Part shown: positions 12,809-25,700 of the stretch, piece after piece
Layout of the letters: each line of letters opens with the position of its first letter
How positions within the stretch are numbered: position 1 is the first letter of the stretch
Source: Strix aluco
Lineage: Eukaryota; Chordata; Aves; Strigiformes; Strigidae
Reading direction: 5' to 3'
Assembly (NCBI RefSeq): GCF_031877795.1
Contig: NC_133971.1
Coordinates: 146,501-210,500, forward strand
DNA length: 64,000 nt
Program-made: the position numbers and the translations under genes
The notes under the pieces: model-generated
The model's input: only the letters and a program-made list of their open reading frames with translations
Told to the model about the DNA's origin: nothing
Database searches by the model: none

Positions 12809-14215
12809 CACCTGTAGTTTAGTGCCAGAAGCCACACGCTCCTTTTGGCGTGACTGCTGGGCCTGGCCTGGAGGGAAGCGCTGACGACTGAAGCGACCCT
12901 CACCTGCGGAAGCCGTCACACTCTGAGCTGGGAACTCGCCAGAGCCCGGCACAGCAAGTCCTCCAGAAGTGTTTGTGGCAGAATCCTTGCTTTCAGACAT
13001 AATTTGTAAAGCCCATGCCACCTACAAGAGCACAGCAGCCACTCTGTTACAACTGAACATGAAAGAAACAGCTCTCAAAAGAAGAGTGAAAGTTCTGGAT
13101 CAGCGGCATTGCCTGAAGACGCAAACCCTGAGGCACCGCATCCCTGTCACACACAGACGTTCCTTCCTCTGCCCAGGGCTGGTCCAGGGAGCTCCGAGCG
13201 ACGGGCACACGCAGCCCTTTCTGACACCCTGATCTGCACGTCAGGCGCCCGCCGCAGTCACGGAGCTGCTGTAGGCATGTCCAGCGCCTCTACAGAAGGG
13301 TTTAGCCCCCTAAACCACCACGGCCTGTGCCAGCCTGTGACCCACCGGGTCTGGAAAACACAAGGGAGGGAATAAGAAAAGGCCGTTTGCTGTCTGATGC
13401 TGCACCGCATCCCCGTAACAGCGGTGAGTGATCGTCGTGCTCGCTGTCACCCTGAGCGCTGCGGATCAAGCGCGCTCCCTAGGAGGCTCTGGCCCAACCA
13501 CCGCTGGAGAACTGAGCGCTCGCCCAGCCGGTGAATCTGCCGGTAAATCCGCCGGCACCTCACGCTCACGCTCCGCCGCAGGAACGTTCCCTTGCACGGT
13601 CGGCCGGACCCCGGTAGTGCTGCCAGTTAACGCGGAGTGTCCGGGATTCCTCCGTTTGCTCCTCCCGCCCGCCCGCCTCTGTCCCGCACACCGGGTGACC
13701 GACGCGGGCCCCCGGCCCCGCCAGCCCCGCGCACCCCCCGCCGCACGCAGCCTCTGGACACGCGGCGCCCTGGGCGCGGGGCCTCCCGCCGCCCCGCTGC
13801 CGCTGAGGAGGCCGCGGGGCTCCCCGCGACGCCGGCAGGGCCGCCCGGCCGCGGCGCTGGGCACGCTCGGCAGCGATCGCGGCCCCGCCGGGGCGCGGCG
13901 CCGGGCGACTGGGGAGCGGGGGGCCGGGCAGGAGGCGCCGGGGCGCGGCGAAGGCGCCAGCGGGGAGGCGGTGGCCGCGGCGGCGCGGCAGGAGGAGGCA
14001 CCGGCCCCCCGCCGGTCCGGGGCCTGCAACGCTGCCCGGCCGCGCTGGGCCCCGCGGGCCGGGACCGCGCTCAAGGTCAGGGCGGCGGCGCGGCGGAGCG
14101 CGGGACGGCGGCTGCGGCGCGCTCCCAGGGGAACCGCCATCGCCTGCCCGCGCCGGGCCGCGCCGGGCCCCGCCGAACCGAACCGGGCCGCGCCGGGCCC
14201 CGGCTGGGGACGCAC

Positions 14216-14300
14216 CTGCGGCCGTCGCCATGGCGACGATGATGGAGGGGGCGGGAGGGGACGGGAGCCTCCGGCGGCGGGCCGGCCCCGCGGCTCCGCC
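14216..14300 (-). other. SLC25A51: Candidate 5' noncoding exon of SLC25A51
   Basis: The minus strand carries a strong donor, CCGCAG/GTGCGT, whose exon side starts at 14216. The exon would splice to the acceptor at 10658. The upstream boundary (transcription start) cannot be seen and is set arbitrarily inside the CpG island. There is an ATG in this exon (minus strand, near 14231) that is not in frame with a known protein. Confidence 0.4.
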
Positions 14301-14539
14301 GTGCGCGCGCCGGGAGATGACGCGACCGCGCCGGGTGACGCCAGGGTGACGCGGCGAGGGACGGGGAAAGGGCGGGGACCCGCGTGCCCCTCCCCCTCAC
14401 GTCACCGGGTCTCCTCCTCGGCCAATCAGACAGCGGCGCGGGCAGGGGCGCGGGCCGGGGGCGGGGCGGGGCTAGGCGTTCGCTCCGCCCCCAGACCCGC
14501 CCCCGCCCCCGCGAAGCTCCGCCCCCCGCGTGCGGCGCG

Positions 14540-14591
14540 GGTCCGGTTCGGAGCGCGGCGGGTCCCGGCAGCGGCGGAGCGGAGCGGAGCG
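14540..14591 (+). other. FBXO10: Candidate 5' noncoding exon of FBXO10
   Basis: A donor GAGCG/GTGAGC at 14591/14592 within the CpG island would join to the acceptor at 16184/16185, just upstream of the FBXO10 start codon. The left boundary is a guess. Other donors in the island are possible. Confidence 0.4.
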
Positions 14592-16184
14592 GTGAGCGCC
14601 GGCGTCCCGGGCGGCGGCGGCGCGGGGGCTCGGCCGCGGGGCTGGAGAGGCGTCCGCGCCAGGAGAAGCGGCGGCGTCTCGTTCGGCTCCGCGCCCCGTC
14701 TCGGGAGCGCAGCGCCGGTCGAGCCCCGGCGGGGCGGGGGGCGGCGGGGCCGGGGAAGCCCCGGCGGCTGCGGCGGGGTCGCCTCCGCTGCCCTGGGCAG
14801 GGCTGCCCCGCCGCTGCGGGCACCCCGGAGTTCCCGGGGAGAGACCCGGGGAGAAGCCGCCGTGCGGCGGCGGGAGCCCCGGCAGAACTTCTGCCCCAGT
14901 TTCTCCGTCCGTCTCCGTCTCCCCGGCTGCCAGCGCTGCCCCGGGTTTGCGCCGGCCTCTCGGCGCCGCTTGCAGGGACGCGAGAAGCTGCTTTAGGTCT
15001 CAGTCTCGAGCAGAGCACCGCGGGCGGCTTTTCCCGGCAGAACGCCCGTGGGGGGACACCGGGCCGGCCCCGGGCTGCCCGCGGCGGGGACGGACCCGGG
15101 GCTCTCGGGGTCTCGGGCGCTCGGTCCTGGGGCCAGCGAGGGAAGCGGGGCTGAAGCCCCGCGGTCAGGAGGGCATCGTGCCGCCGGCGGCCGCCGTTTC
15201 TCGGGGCGGGACACGGGGGACGCCGCCGGGCAGCCGGTGGCGGAGGGGACGGTCCCGTCCGCTGGCAGCAGCAGCGGCCTCGTGCCGGGCTGGGGGCGGT
15301 CCGGGGCTCGCTCCGAGCCGGGCCCGCTTTGCCGGCGGTCACAAACACTTCTCGATCCTCCTGGGCTGGGAGGGTCCCGCCGGTGCCGCTGCCTCGTGCA
15401 CCGCAGGCTCCGGCCGCGCGTTCGGCTCCCCTGAGCGGTGTCACCCCGCGCCCCTGGCTCTGTGCCTCCGGCCGGGGTGGGACCCTCGGAGGAGGCCGCG
15501 TGCTGCGGAGCTCTGCCGAGGGTCACGCTCTCCTGGGAGGCTTTGGCCTCCGCTCGCCCTCCCCACCGGCCAGCCACCCTGTGTCCAGAGCTGTGCCGCA
15601 GCCCCCGTGGCACGTTCCCATCGCTGTGCGCGGACACCTGGTCCTTCTGCGTGTGGAGGGGGGTCCTGCTGGGGCCGGGGGCATGGCCGTTGGCTTCCCT
15701 CCGCTGTCCCTGCCTTGCTGAGGGGTCTCAACGTGGTGCTGGAGGCCCGCTGGGGTGGCTGGTGGAGCTGGCTGAGGGCCGACGGCGTGCCAAGGAGTGG
15801 ATGCGGTGGGGGACGCAGCGATGCCACAGCTTGTTCATGCGCAGTCTTTGAACCTTAGGGTTAAGTAACAAAGTTTTAACTGTCCCGAAAGAGCAGAGAC
15901 CTGAGAGCAGCTTGTTTGGGCATTTCTGGCCCATGAGTAGGCTAGCAGGAGAGGGAGGGAGGCCCCGGGGTGATGGTGGAGGGAGCACATGGTAGGGTGA
16001 GTGCTGAACCCCCCCTTGGCCAGGTCCTGCACCAGGCATGCTTCTGTCCCCGGAGGGGTACGGCCGGCAGGGACTTACGTGTCTCCTTCGGCACCGGGTC
16101 CCTGTCCTGGCTGAGCCTCGCCCTCCCCTCTGTGCCCCGAGGCAATCCGGGCTCACTGCTGACCCCGTATCCTGTCCTTTGCAG
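14592..16184 (+). other. FBXO10: Presumed FBXO10 intron 1
   Basis: CpG-rich in its first kilobase, then of ordinary composition, ending in a pyrimidine-rich acceptor CCTGTCCTTTGCAG at 16171-16184. No repeats or other genes are seen. Assignment depends on the candidate first exon. Confidence 0.45.
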
Positions 16185-16775
16185 GTGCCAATGGAGGTTG
16201 GCATTTTGCCAGTGGAGCTGTGGCAGCTCATCTTGTCCTACCTGCACCTCCCTGACCTGGGCCGCTGCAGCGCGGTCTGCAGGGCCTGGCACGAGCTCAT
16301 CCTCAGCCTCGACAAAACACGCTGGCGGCAGCTGTGCCTGGGCTGCCTTGAGCACAGACACCCCAACTGGCCCAACCAGCCCGGCGTGGAGCCACGGTCC
16401 TGGAGGGAGACCTTCAAGCAGCACTACCTGGCCTCCAAAACCTGGACCAAGAACACGCAGGACCTGGAGTCCTCCAACTGCCTCTCCCTTTTCCGGAGGA
16501 GGAAGGGCCGGCGCCAGCTCAGCGTGGGTGCGGGGGGCGAGTTCAGCAGCCTCCGCGCTGCCCTGGCTGCTGCCAGCCCCTACGACCGCCTGGTGCTGCT
16601 ACCCGGCCTGCACGAGGAGCAGAGCGAGGTGTTGCTGAAGGTGCCTGTGGAGGTTGTGGGGCAGGGCAAACTGGGGGACGTGGCACTGCTGGTGAGCATC
16701 GACCAGCACTGCCCCACCGCCCGCCTCTGCAACATCGTCTTCGTGCCATCCTGGTTCACCTCGGTGCTCTACAAG
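16185..16775 (+). CDS. FBXO10: FBXO10 first coding exon (F-box)
   Basis: The acceptor CAG is at 16182-16184 and the ATG at 16191 (translation MEVGILPVELWQ). The frame is open upstream, but the family starts at this methionine. Residues 1-195: the F-box at 1-48 (contacts SKP1), then RWRQLCLGCLEHRHPNWPNQ and the first beta-helix strands. The donor is AAG/GTGAGG, phase 0. Confidence 0.95.
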
Positions 16776-19700
16776 GTGAGGCTCAGCTGAGCAAGGCTGG
16801 GGCGTGGCGAGGCCGCCCAGGTGTTGTGACCGAGGTGGTTTCCCTGTCTGTGGGCATCTGGGGAGCACAACTGAGGGTCTGTGGGATTCCCTAATGTCTG
16901 GGGGGTCAGGAGCTTTCATAGAATCACAGGGGGGGTTTGCGTTGGAAAGGATCTTAAAGACCATCTAGTTCCAACCCCCTGCCATGGGCAGGGAGACCTT
17001 CCACTAGCCCAGGTTGCCCAAAGCCCCGTCCAACCTGGCCTTGAACCCTTCCAGGGAGGGGGGCAGCCACAGCTTCTCTGGGCAACCTGTGCCAGGGCCT
17101 CACCACCCTCACAGGGAATGATTTCTGCCTCAGATCTCATCTAAATCTCCCTTCTCTGTTTAAAACCATTCTCCCTCGTCCTATCCTTACACCCCTGATC
17201 AAGGGTCCCCCCCACTTTCCTGTAGCCCCTTTCAGTCCTGGGAGGCCGCTCTAAGGTCTCCCCGGAGCCTTCTGTTCTCCAGCTGAACCCCCCCAACTCT
17301 CTCAGCACCTCTCCATTACAACAGCAGATATGCTTATGGCAGGTTACTTATAGGGATATATAATGTAGGTGCCAAGAGAATTAGATTTCAGAAGGGTCCA
17401 AACCATCTGTGCAGGCAAATTATTAAGAGATGTCATCATTGTGCGGTAAACTAAACAGGCTTTATTAATGGTTAAACAATGATCAAATGATAATTGATGA
17501 CTGAATAATAATTAAATGTTAATCAAATGGTGATTAAGCAATAATTGAATGGTAATGAAACACAGATATGACACTGATTTGATACTGATTTAAATGATAA
17601 TTTAAATGACGATTTAGACAGTGGTCAAACACTCTACTACTTACCACACTTCTAATAATTAAGCTATAGCTGGATATGTAGGTGTCACTAGCGTGCAGTA
17701 TAATTTTAAGCCTAATGTGAAATGTGACTGGGCTCGTTGTAGGTACCAGATGCCAGGTTGGGGGTGTCTCAGCATCAAGCAGTAGCCTCGAGGGGCGTCC
17801 TTGCCCAGGGGAGGTCATGGCCATGCAGGAGAGCTCGATGGGCTCCGCAGATGTTCGCGGCATGAAGCGATGGCCTCAGGGCCTGCCCGCCCTTCGGTGT
17901 GTGTGTGAGAGCAGCTGCAGCAGTTTTAGTTTTGTCTAGTCCCAGATCAGGCTGGCGCCATTACCCCCTGATAAGATGTGGTCCAGGCTCCGAAGTCCCT
18001 GAGAAGATCTGTCCTGGCATCGCTCCGACGCTCTGCACCGCGGGGCTGCCGTCAGCCAAGGCTGCTTGCGGCAGTGCCTGAGCCAGAGCATCCTTCACTC
18101 GGTCAGAGGGGTGCGTCCATTACCCCATCCCAGAGGGGCTCCAGCCGCCCCGGGGGGGAGGGCAATCTGACTCCAGAAGTGGGGCCAAAGGGGACCAGTG
18201 GCGTAATGGCGTCTTGTGGGAGAAGCTCAGTGTCACAGTCTGGCGCCAGCTGGGCATCCCCGGCCGGGGTCCAAGGTCTCGTAGCAGGTTCGTGCAGGAG
18301 TTCAGCCAGTTTAGGAAGGGAAAAGTATGTGCAGGATGGGATGGCCTCAGAGAGAGAGGCTCATTTTGGATAAAAATTTAGTCTGTTTTAAGAGGGTGTA
18401 GCACAACACCACCTTGAGCAACCAGTAGATGCTGTTAATTTCCATTTTCACCTGGAACAGCCAATAGATGATGATGTTTTTGTTATTTCAGAGCAATTTT
18501 ATTTTTCTAGACTGTTTCCACTTTTCCAGATGATAAGTTGCCATTGCAATGCCCTGATTTTTGCACTTGCCAGTGATATCTCAGGATGTCTCTGGTTTCT
18601 CAGTACCCAGCTACACCTCAGAGGTGCAGCTGTGCTTCTCAAGGATGTTTCTGGCTCCCAGTTCCCCAGCTGGCAGGCATTTTCCTCTGTTCAGTGATTG
18701 TCCCCTTCTCACCAGCCACCTTTCCGATGGCTCACGTGGCCAGACATGAGCAACCCGAGAGTCTGGGCCCACAGGAGGCACCTCTGGGGCCAGCAGTCCC
18801 AGTGCTGTGCTCCACACCAGCCCCGCCACCCCAAAAACCAGCTGCTGCTGGCATGTGCTCTGCCCTCAGCCCAGGCTGGGACCCCCCGGCCGGGGTGCCT
18901 GGGGTCTTCTCTGGGCCGAAGCCAGGACGCGGGGTCACGGGCCCAGTCCCGCCACCGCTGGCTGGTCCAGGGCGGGATGTGCCCCGTGCGGGCGCTGGGC
19001 CCTGGGCCATGCCTCCAAAAATGAGACCTTCCTCGGGATGAGTCAGCCTGTCCCTAGTGATAATTTACAGTTTAATTTCCTTTTCACCATTTTGTTATGT
19101 GGCAGATTTAACTTAACCAGTCTAAAAGTCCCCAGGAGAAAGACAAAGCACTGGCACGCAGTGGGAGAACCGAGTTGCAAATCTGCTGAGAAAGTCCCTG
19201 TCTGTCTGTGGCCGCTGGCAGAGTCTCTGGCTCAGCGGCGTCCTTGGCAGCATTTGGCTTCTCCAGCCGTTGCTCTGGTGTCCGTGCGCAGCCCTTCAGC
19301 TGCTGTCGGTGGGATGAGAGCGTTTCCTCCCAACTCCGTCAAACATGTTAAAAAAGCCAATTATGCCAATCCTATGGGCAGTCATTAAGACCCCATGAGT
19401 TGCAATTTTGGAAGGACTTTCACAAGCAGCCTCTCAGAAGCTGATTTGATTGTGTCCCTCTTAATTATCTTTTTTTATTTAAAAGAGGGAAGGTACGATT
19501 CAGTACGGAGCAGGCTGAATGGATTTCTCTGTGATTGACTTTGATTATGGAGAAATGCATTTCTAAACCTGCTTGCAGTACGACCACTTCTGAGAGTGCT
19601 CAAGGATGAAAACAAGTGATAGGATGGTGTGTTGGCCGCAGACTCTGGAAATCTCAGTAAAATTGCCCCAATACACCTGTCACAAGCTATTGATCTGTCT

Positions 19701-22700
19701 GCTTTTAATGTGGTGCACTGGGCAATCGAGGGATAACCTGGGAAGATAAAAATAACAGTTTAGGATATTCCTAGTCACATTAGGAGCACAGTGAATTCCA
19801 AGCACGCTAGTCAGCTTTTCTGACCTGGCTCCTCTGTACCTCGTCTCATTTCTGTTGGCCTTTTCTGTAGATAAGCAGCAACTTGCTCTGCCTGTGCAGG
19901 AGAGGGATGTTTGGCCACAATCATCCTGGGGGTTTGCCAGCACCCATAAATTGCTGTGTGCATTCCCTGGCAAAGCAGCAAGGCCATGGTAGGAATGGCT
20001 TGCTCACTGTTCTGCGAGTACCCTCGAGTCAGATGGGGAGCCACAGCCAGGGAACAAGGAATTGCTGGTGTCTCTCCTGCTGAGTGTCACCACATAAGGC
20101 CTGTGCAGCACTATGGCACAAATTTTTACCTGTTTTGCTTTGCAATTGACATATCATAGGTGCAGCGTCCTTCCACCAAGTACAGCAATGGCTCCAGGGA
20201 GAGAGTTGTAGCTCTTCAGGCCAGCCAGGTGATGTTTGATGTCGTCTCGCCTGGTGCTTCACCCAGTAAACCCCCGAGTACATTAACGATGCCAGCTGGT
20301 AGACACACCTCCCTGAAGGCTGCAGACTGTTCTGTGTGGGGAGCGTTGCTAAGGTTTAGTGATCTTGGCACATCTAGGTCCTGCCTGCTCCCGCAGGTGA
20401 CTGCTGGGCCTTGCTGAGGATCCCAGGCTGCGCCTTGGCAAGGAAGTTAAGGACACATTGCCATCAGGGAAGGAGTCGTTGGGTGTCACTCGCTGGAGGA
20501 TGCTGGCTGACTCAGCTGGCAGCGCTGCCGCTGGGCTGTGCGGGCATGTTGCGTTTGTGACACCTGAACGTGTGTTGTGTTTGTGAGCATGAGCCTGTGT
20601 GCTGTGGAAGGACTTCAAGGTACGCCCAGGGCTGCTTTCTGCTGCTCTGTGCAATGCTCTCACCCGGTGCTTACTCTCCAGACAACCGCAGGCTACGTCC
20701 AGTTCGACAACTGCACCTTCGAGAGCGGGCAGCTGCAGATCCACGCACCGGGGACGTGCCAGGTGAAATTCTGCACCTTCAGCCAGTCCAGCATCCACCT
20801 CCGCAGCGTGGCCCTCTGCGTCCTGGAGAACTGCGAGTTCACCAGCAGCGAGAACGCCGCCGTAACCGTCGAGGGCTGCCCGAGCTTGGACCATAACTGG
20901 GCCTGCAAGCACCTGGCCACGCTGGCCAAGTCCTGTGCAGTGTCCATGGAGCCCGACGCAGCCGGCTGCCCTGTGGCCGAGCAGGATGGCTGGGGGGAGT
21001 CGCTGCTGGAGCCGGTGCGAACGTGCGAGATTGTTGTTGGGGAAGGCCAAAGCAGCTTTCTCTCTGATGCGGGTGCCCAAGCCCTGCTTGGCTCAGTCCA
21101 GGAGGACGCTGAATTTGAAGAGAACCTGCGGGCAGCAAAGGAGGAGGAGGAGTACCTGGCCCTCAACTCAAACTCCAGTGACAGTGACTTATGCAGCGAT
21201 GATGAAGAGGACGCCCAGGCTGTGTTCGGGCTGCCCTGCCAAGCCCACAGCCTGAGTCAGATGCTTGCTGACCTGGTGGACAGCAGGCTGCAAAGCAACA
21301 GACTGCACGCCCTTCAGAGGGACCTTAAGCTCAAGTCTCTGCAGCAGGAGCTGCAGCAGGACAAGGAAGCCCAGTATTTGGCCAACTCTCTGCAAGGCTG
21401 CATCATCCGACAGTGCCTTTTCAGGGATGGGAAGGGAGGAGTGTTCATTTATTCACGAGGGCAAGCAAAACTGGAAGGAAACATCTTCAGGAATCTGACC
21501 TACGCAGTGCGCTGCATACAGAACAGTAAGGTGCTGTGAAGATTGCTGTGAGCCCTCTTCCCACTCCCTCCTGCTCCAGCAGCTCCTCTCCTGTGCATGG
21601 CTTGGGTTAACCAGTCCTAACACAAGGCAGGTCACTCGCAGCCCCCCGCTTTCTGCATGCAGTAATGGAATCACAGTTGGAGACATTAATTCAATGGCAC
21701 ATTGGGGTGGTGTAGTCAGCCCCGCTCTACCCGTGAATTAAACTCTCAGCCTGTAAAAGAGCTGCTGGTTATTGTCCCCTTTGCTGCTCCCAGCACGGCC
21801 CGCACCACAGATGCAGGGACCTGGGGACAGCGGTGCCAACCCCTGGTCATGGCCCTCGCCACGGCCCATCCTGGCTGCGTTGGGAGCATCTGCAGGGGCG
21901 GGCACCCGCCATGGGCAGAGACAGGGTGTAAGGAGGGATCTTGGCCGGGGACGTGTGCTGGAGGTTGGACTGAGGTTTCCCCTTGGTGCAGCATCGTCTA
22001 GCCCCACGCTTGCCCAGAGCTCTCCGCCTTGGTGCCCCTGCTCCTCTCCAGACACACTCCTCTCTCACGCTGCCCAAATCCCCGGCGCTGGCAGCCAGGG
22101 GGCTCGGGAGGCTCCTCCAGCCACCTGCCCAGAGCAAGACCATCCCCAGGGGTTGTCAGGGCAGCCCAGGATTTGGGCCCGTTTTTCAGTGTATCGCTGT
22201 AAAAGACTGAAATAGAAGTTTTGTGCAGGGGGAGGAAGGGGAATGTTTTTCTGCCCTGTTCTGGGAAAGCACGTTGCTGTGGTGGCAGCGGTGCTCTGCC
22301 TCCCCACAGGAGCGCAGAGCACCGCTGCCTGTGCAGAAACGCTTCGCTGCATGGCGATGGGGGACGGCTCCTTTCTCCCAAGGGACACCTGTACTGGGGT
22401 GCCTTCCCGACACGGGGATGCAGAGTGGTGGCAGGAGGGAGCAGAGGCCCCTCGCATGGCTCCTCTGTGCTGCTCAGCCCCTCTGAGCTGCTCGGGGGCT
22501 GTTTTCATGTGAGTTAGGCTTGTGACAAACGCAGGTCCAGCACTTGGGGCCGCCTTCTGGTTTTATTCCCTTTGTTTGCTTCAAGCTTGGTTAGAAGACT
22601 GGTTTTAACTGGTAGCAAATGAGGGGGAGATGAGGCCAGCCCAGCTGCTGCTCTTGGTAAGAATTTGCTCAGCTGGGAATTAGTCCAGAGGCTCCTGCGA

Positions 22701-25700
22701 GGTGGGGACAAGGGCTTGGTGCCAAGCACGGCACAAGTGCCAAGGGCTCGGTGTCCTCGCACAGGCAGGAACCTCCGGTGCACACCTGGGCCGGGGCCCG
22801 GCGGGTGGGACCCTGCGGGAGCAGGTCCCCGCACTTTTGCCTCTGGTAGCTCCCTCCCTGCGCAGCCAGGCATGACGGATGAAGACAGGCACCTGTTGAG
22901 CCCTGCTGAGCTCCGTGTTTAGCGGAGAGGTTGAACTAAGCACCTTCTGGAATGAGCAAATAAAAGGAGGTGTAATTTAACTGCCTTCTGATCTGTGCTG
23001 CTCATCGAAGTGGGATATGCAAAGGTGATTTCTTAGCACTTGTAGGACATGGGTTGAAGACGTGGTTTTGTTTGACTGGAAAATATTAAAGATTGATGCT
23101 GCGTGAAAGTTTAACTCCTTAGATGCCCTGAGGAAACTGGGTTGTTATGAGTGGTGTCAGTGACTTCAGTTTGCTGGCTGGGCCATTTCTGGCCCCAGGT
23201 GGCAGGATCTCTGTTCTGAAGGCGCAAGGTGATGCACAAGATGCCCGCTGAGCTGTGAGCTGTAGTGCTGGCCCAGCCAGCGTCCTGGGAGACCCCCAGG
23301 AGGCTCTGTGGCGTCTGGCCCCCGAGCAGCTCTGGGAGCAGGGCCAGGAGGCAGCGCACGGGGGCTGCCTGCGCGGGGCTGGGGCGGGTCTGCCGTAGGT
23401 GAGCGGTGTGGAGGTGGGACGGGGATGGGGCTCGCTGGCAGTGTGCCAGCGCAGTGTGGTGGAGGAAGCCGCAGGCGCGCCTGGGCGCGGGCGTTGTCAC
23501 GCAGAGGGATGTGTCAGGCTGAGAGGTATCTGCTGTGGCTGAGCGGCACCGAGCACGGCGGGTCCCGTCCCCAGGCAGACCCGTGCCAGAGGGTAGTGCC
23601 CAACGGGCTTAACTGTAGCCCTTGTCCACAGGCACTGATCTTCCTTTAGCACACCCGGGCTGCCGCAAGGGCGGGGGGGTTGTAGATGCATGGAGGCTGC
23701 AAACGGGAGAGCTCTACCCTTTGCTCGTGCCCTCTTCCTTGTCCTCCTGGCTACAACTGCAGATGCTTCTCCCCTTCCCTGCAGGTTGTCATGCTGAGGA
23801 ATGACATCCACCACTGCAAGGCATCGGGGATCTTCCTGCGCCTATCAGCCGGCGGCCTGGTCGCAGACAACAACATCCACTCCAACTGTGAGGCCGGCGT
23901 GGACATCCGTAAGGGAGCTAACCCCCTTGTTCTGGTACGTACCCCTCCAAGCCGTGGTGCAGGGTAGCACGCACTTTCTCCTGCATGCTGTTTCTCTCCA
24001 AGGGGCAACAGGGACCCATCTCCCAGTACAGAAAACTTTTCTGGTAGCTTTGCCCTTCAGCCTGTTTCTTAGGTTTTTGTTGGTGAATTATAGCTGACCC
24101 CAAGGGCAAGGCGCAGCCAAGGGCTGCCTGATGGTACATGCATGGTCTCCTCCTCCATTTGATGGTATGTGTTTTAAAACCTCTGTGCACTGAGGGAAGG
24201 GGGATGTAAAATAAACCCCCCTGTGTAAGGAGAGAACTCATGCAAGCAAGGTAGTAAATCGTCATGGTACTTCAAATTGTTTCTCCCACTGGGAATTGTG
24301 TTTCCTACCCTGGGAGTTGATGGAGGGTCTCAGCTCTCTGCTCAGCCTCGGGCAGGAGGGAGCAGCAGCCTGCCCTCCAGCAGTGTGGCTTTTCCTCCAA
24401 ATCATGAGTGTCTCCAGCTTTACAGTGGGTGATCTTGTCCCTGTTTACCGAGTGCTGTATCTGCGGTCATCCTTGAAGGAACCGGGGCCTCGCTGTGCGA
24501 GGGGAGGCCAAGAGGCAAACTTCTGCCGAGTGACCCTGCGGCTGCATCAAGCTCTCACGTGGGCTCCGCACAGAAGGTGCAGCGGGCAGAGCTGCAGCCC
24601 CACAGAGGAGGAGGAGGAGGAGGTGGCAGCTCAGCCATGGAGCCGCAGGCCATGTCTGGCCTTGGCTGCAGCTTTGAGCTGCTGTTTGCTGCTTCGCCTG
24701 CTCTGGTGGTTCATACCCCACCGCTCTGCTGGGGCTGCTGTCCTGCTGGGAGGGTTGTGGGAAATGAAGCATCCCCAGGTCCTGGGCAGCCCTGGGAGGT
24801 GGCAGCAGGAGCTGCTGGAGGAAGAAGAGGCTCCAGGCATGATGGGAAGGGAAATTTGGCATTGTGTGCTAGAATCCCAAAGAAAGGTAGAAGTTAAGTA
24901 TGCCTTGACCATTTGAGAGAGATTTCTCAACAGCTGGATTAATTACCCTCCTGCCCTTTTCCCCAGCAGGGTTGGGAGCTGTGGCTTTTCTCTGTGGTTG
25001 CTGCCTCCTCTTGCTCATTTTTATGAGTGACTTTCCTTCCTTTTGCTTTTATTCTCTCTACATATGCAAAAATAAAACCATAGTGCAATAAGATACACAG
25101 TGGCCTTCGCTCAGGCATTGTCGTCGCTGGCAACGGAAAAGGCATCATCCGTAGCAATCAGATCTATGGGAATAAAGAAGCTGGCATTTATATTCTGTAT
25201 AATGGAAACCCTGCTGTGAGGTATGTTAGCTAGCGCTGACCTCTCTCTCTCCTTAAGAATTTTTCCTCCCACTGTGCACACTTTTCTTCTCCTTTTTCCT
25301 GTCCCCACCACAGAGCAGAAATAGGACTGTGGTGCACTAATGCCTTTCTGTGACTCCCCTCTACCTGCTTGCTGCACCCAGGCCTTTGCCAACTGCCAGT
25401 CCTGGATTTTCCCCCTGTGTCTGAGGAGGACACAGGCTGTGTTCAAGATGAACAACTCGCTCATGTCATGGTGCTTTTTGCAGGGAAAGGGGAAATGGAC
25501 TTGGCACTCTAATCATTGCTACTCCACCTTTCGGCTTTAAACACCTGGAGCTGTTGACTGGTGTGTGTAATACCATGCGGGTTAGGTGTTTGTGTCAGTG
25601 TCTGGGGGGCTTCCCCCAGGTTGACGCCATCAGCTTCTCCTGGTGGTATCAGCTGGTAGCGATGGGCCCAGAATCGTGGCAGCAGCTGGAGCACGGTACC

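Larger units (their letters stand above)
13430..15500. promoter_or_regulatory. CpG island, probable bidirectional promoter of SLC25A51 (-) and FBXO10 (+)
   Basis: About 2 kb of extremely GC- and CpG-rich sequence with many GC boxes (GGGGCGGGG near 14460) and no TATA box. On the minus strand a clean donor (CCGCAG followed by GTGCGT) lies at 14211-14215, matching a first exon for SLC25A51. On the plus strand a donor (GAGCG followed by GTGAGC) lies at 14592, matching a first exon for FBXO10. The two genes face away from each other, so one island can serve both. Long open frames on both strands here reflect the lack of stop codons in GC-rich DNA. Confidence 0.75.

Noticed and set aside
13428-15858. 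Long frames on both strands (522, 455, 303 and 256 codons)
   Set aside because: They lie in the CpG island, where stop codons are rare, consist mainly of Ala, Arg, Gly and Pro, overlap each other on both strands and resemble no protein family.
5701-16184. TOMM5, FRMPD1, TRMT10B or EXOSC3, expected near FBXO10 or DCAF10 from the human map
   Set aside because: No segment of these proteins was found in any frame in this part; their absence fits the proposed inversion.
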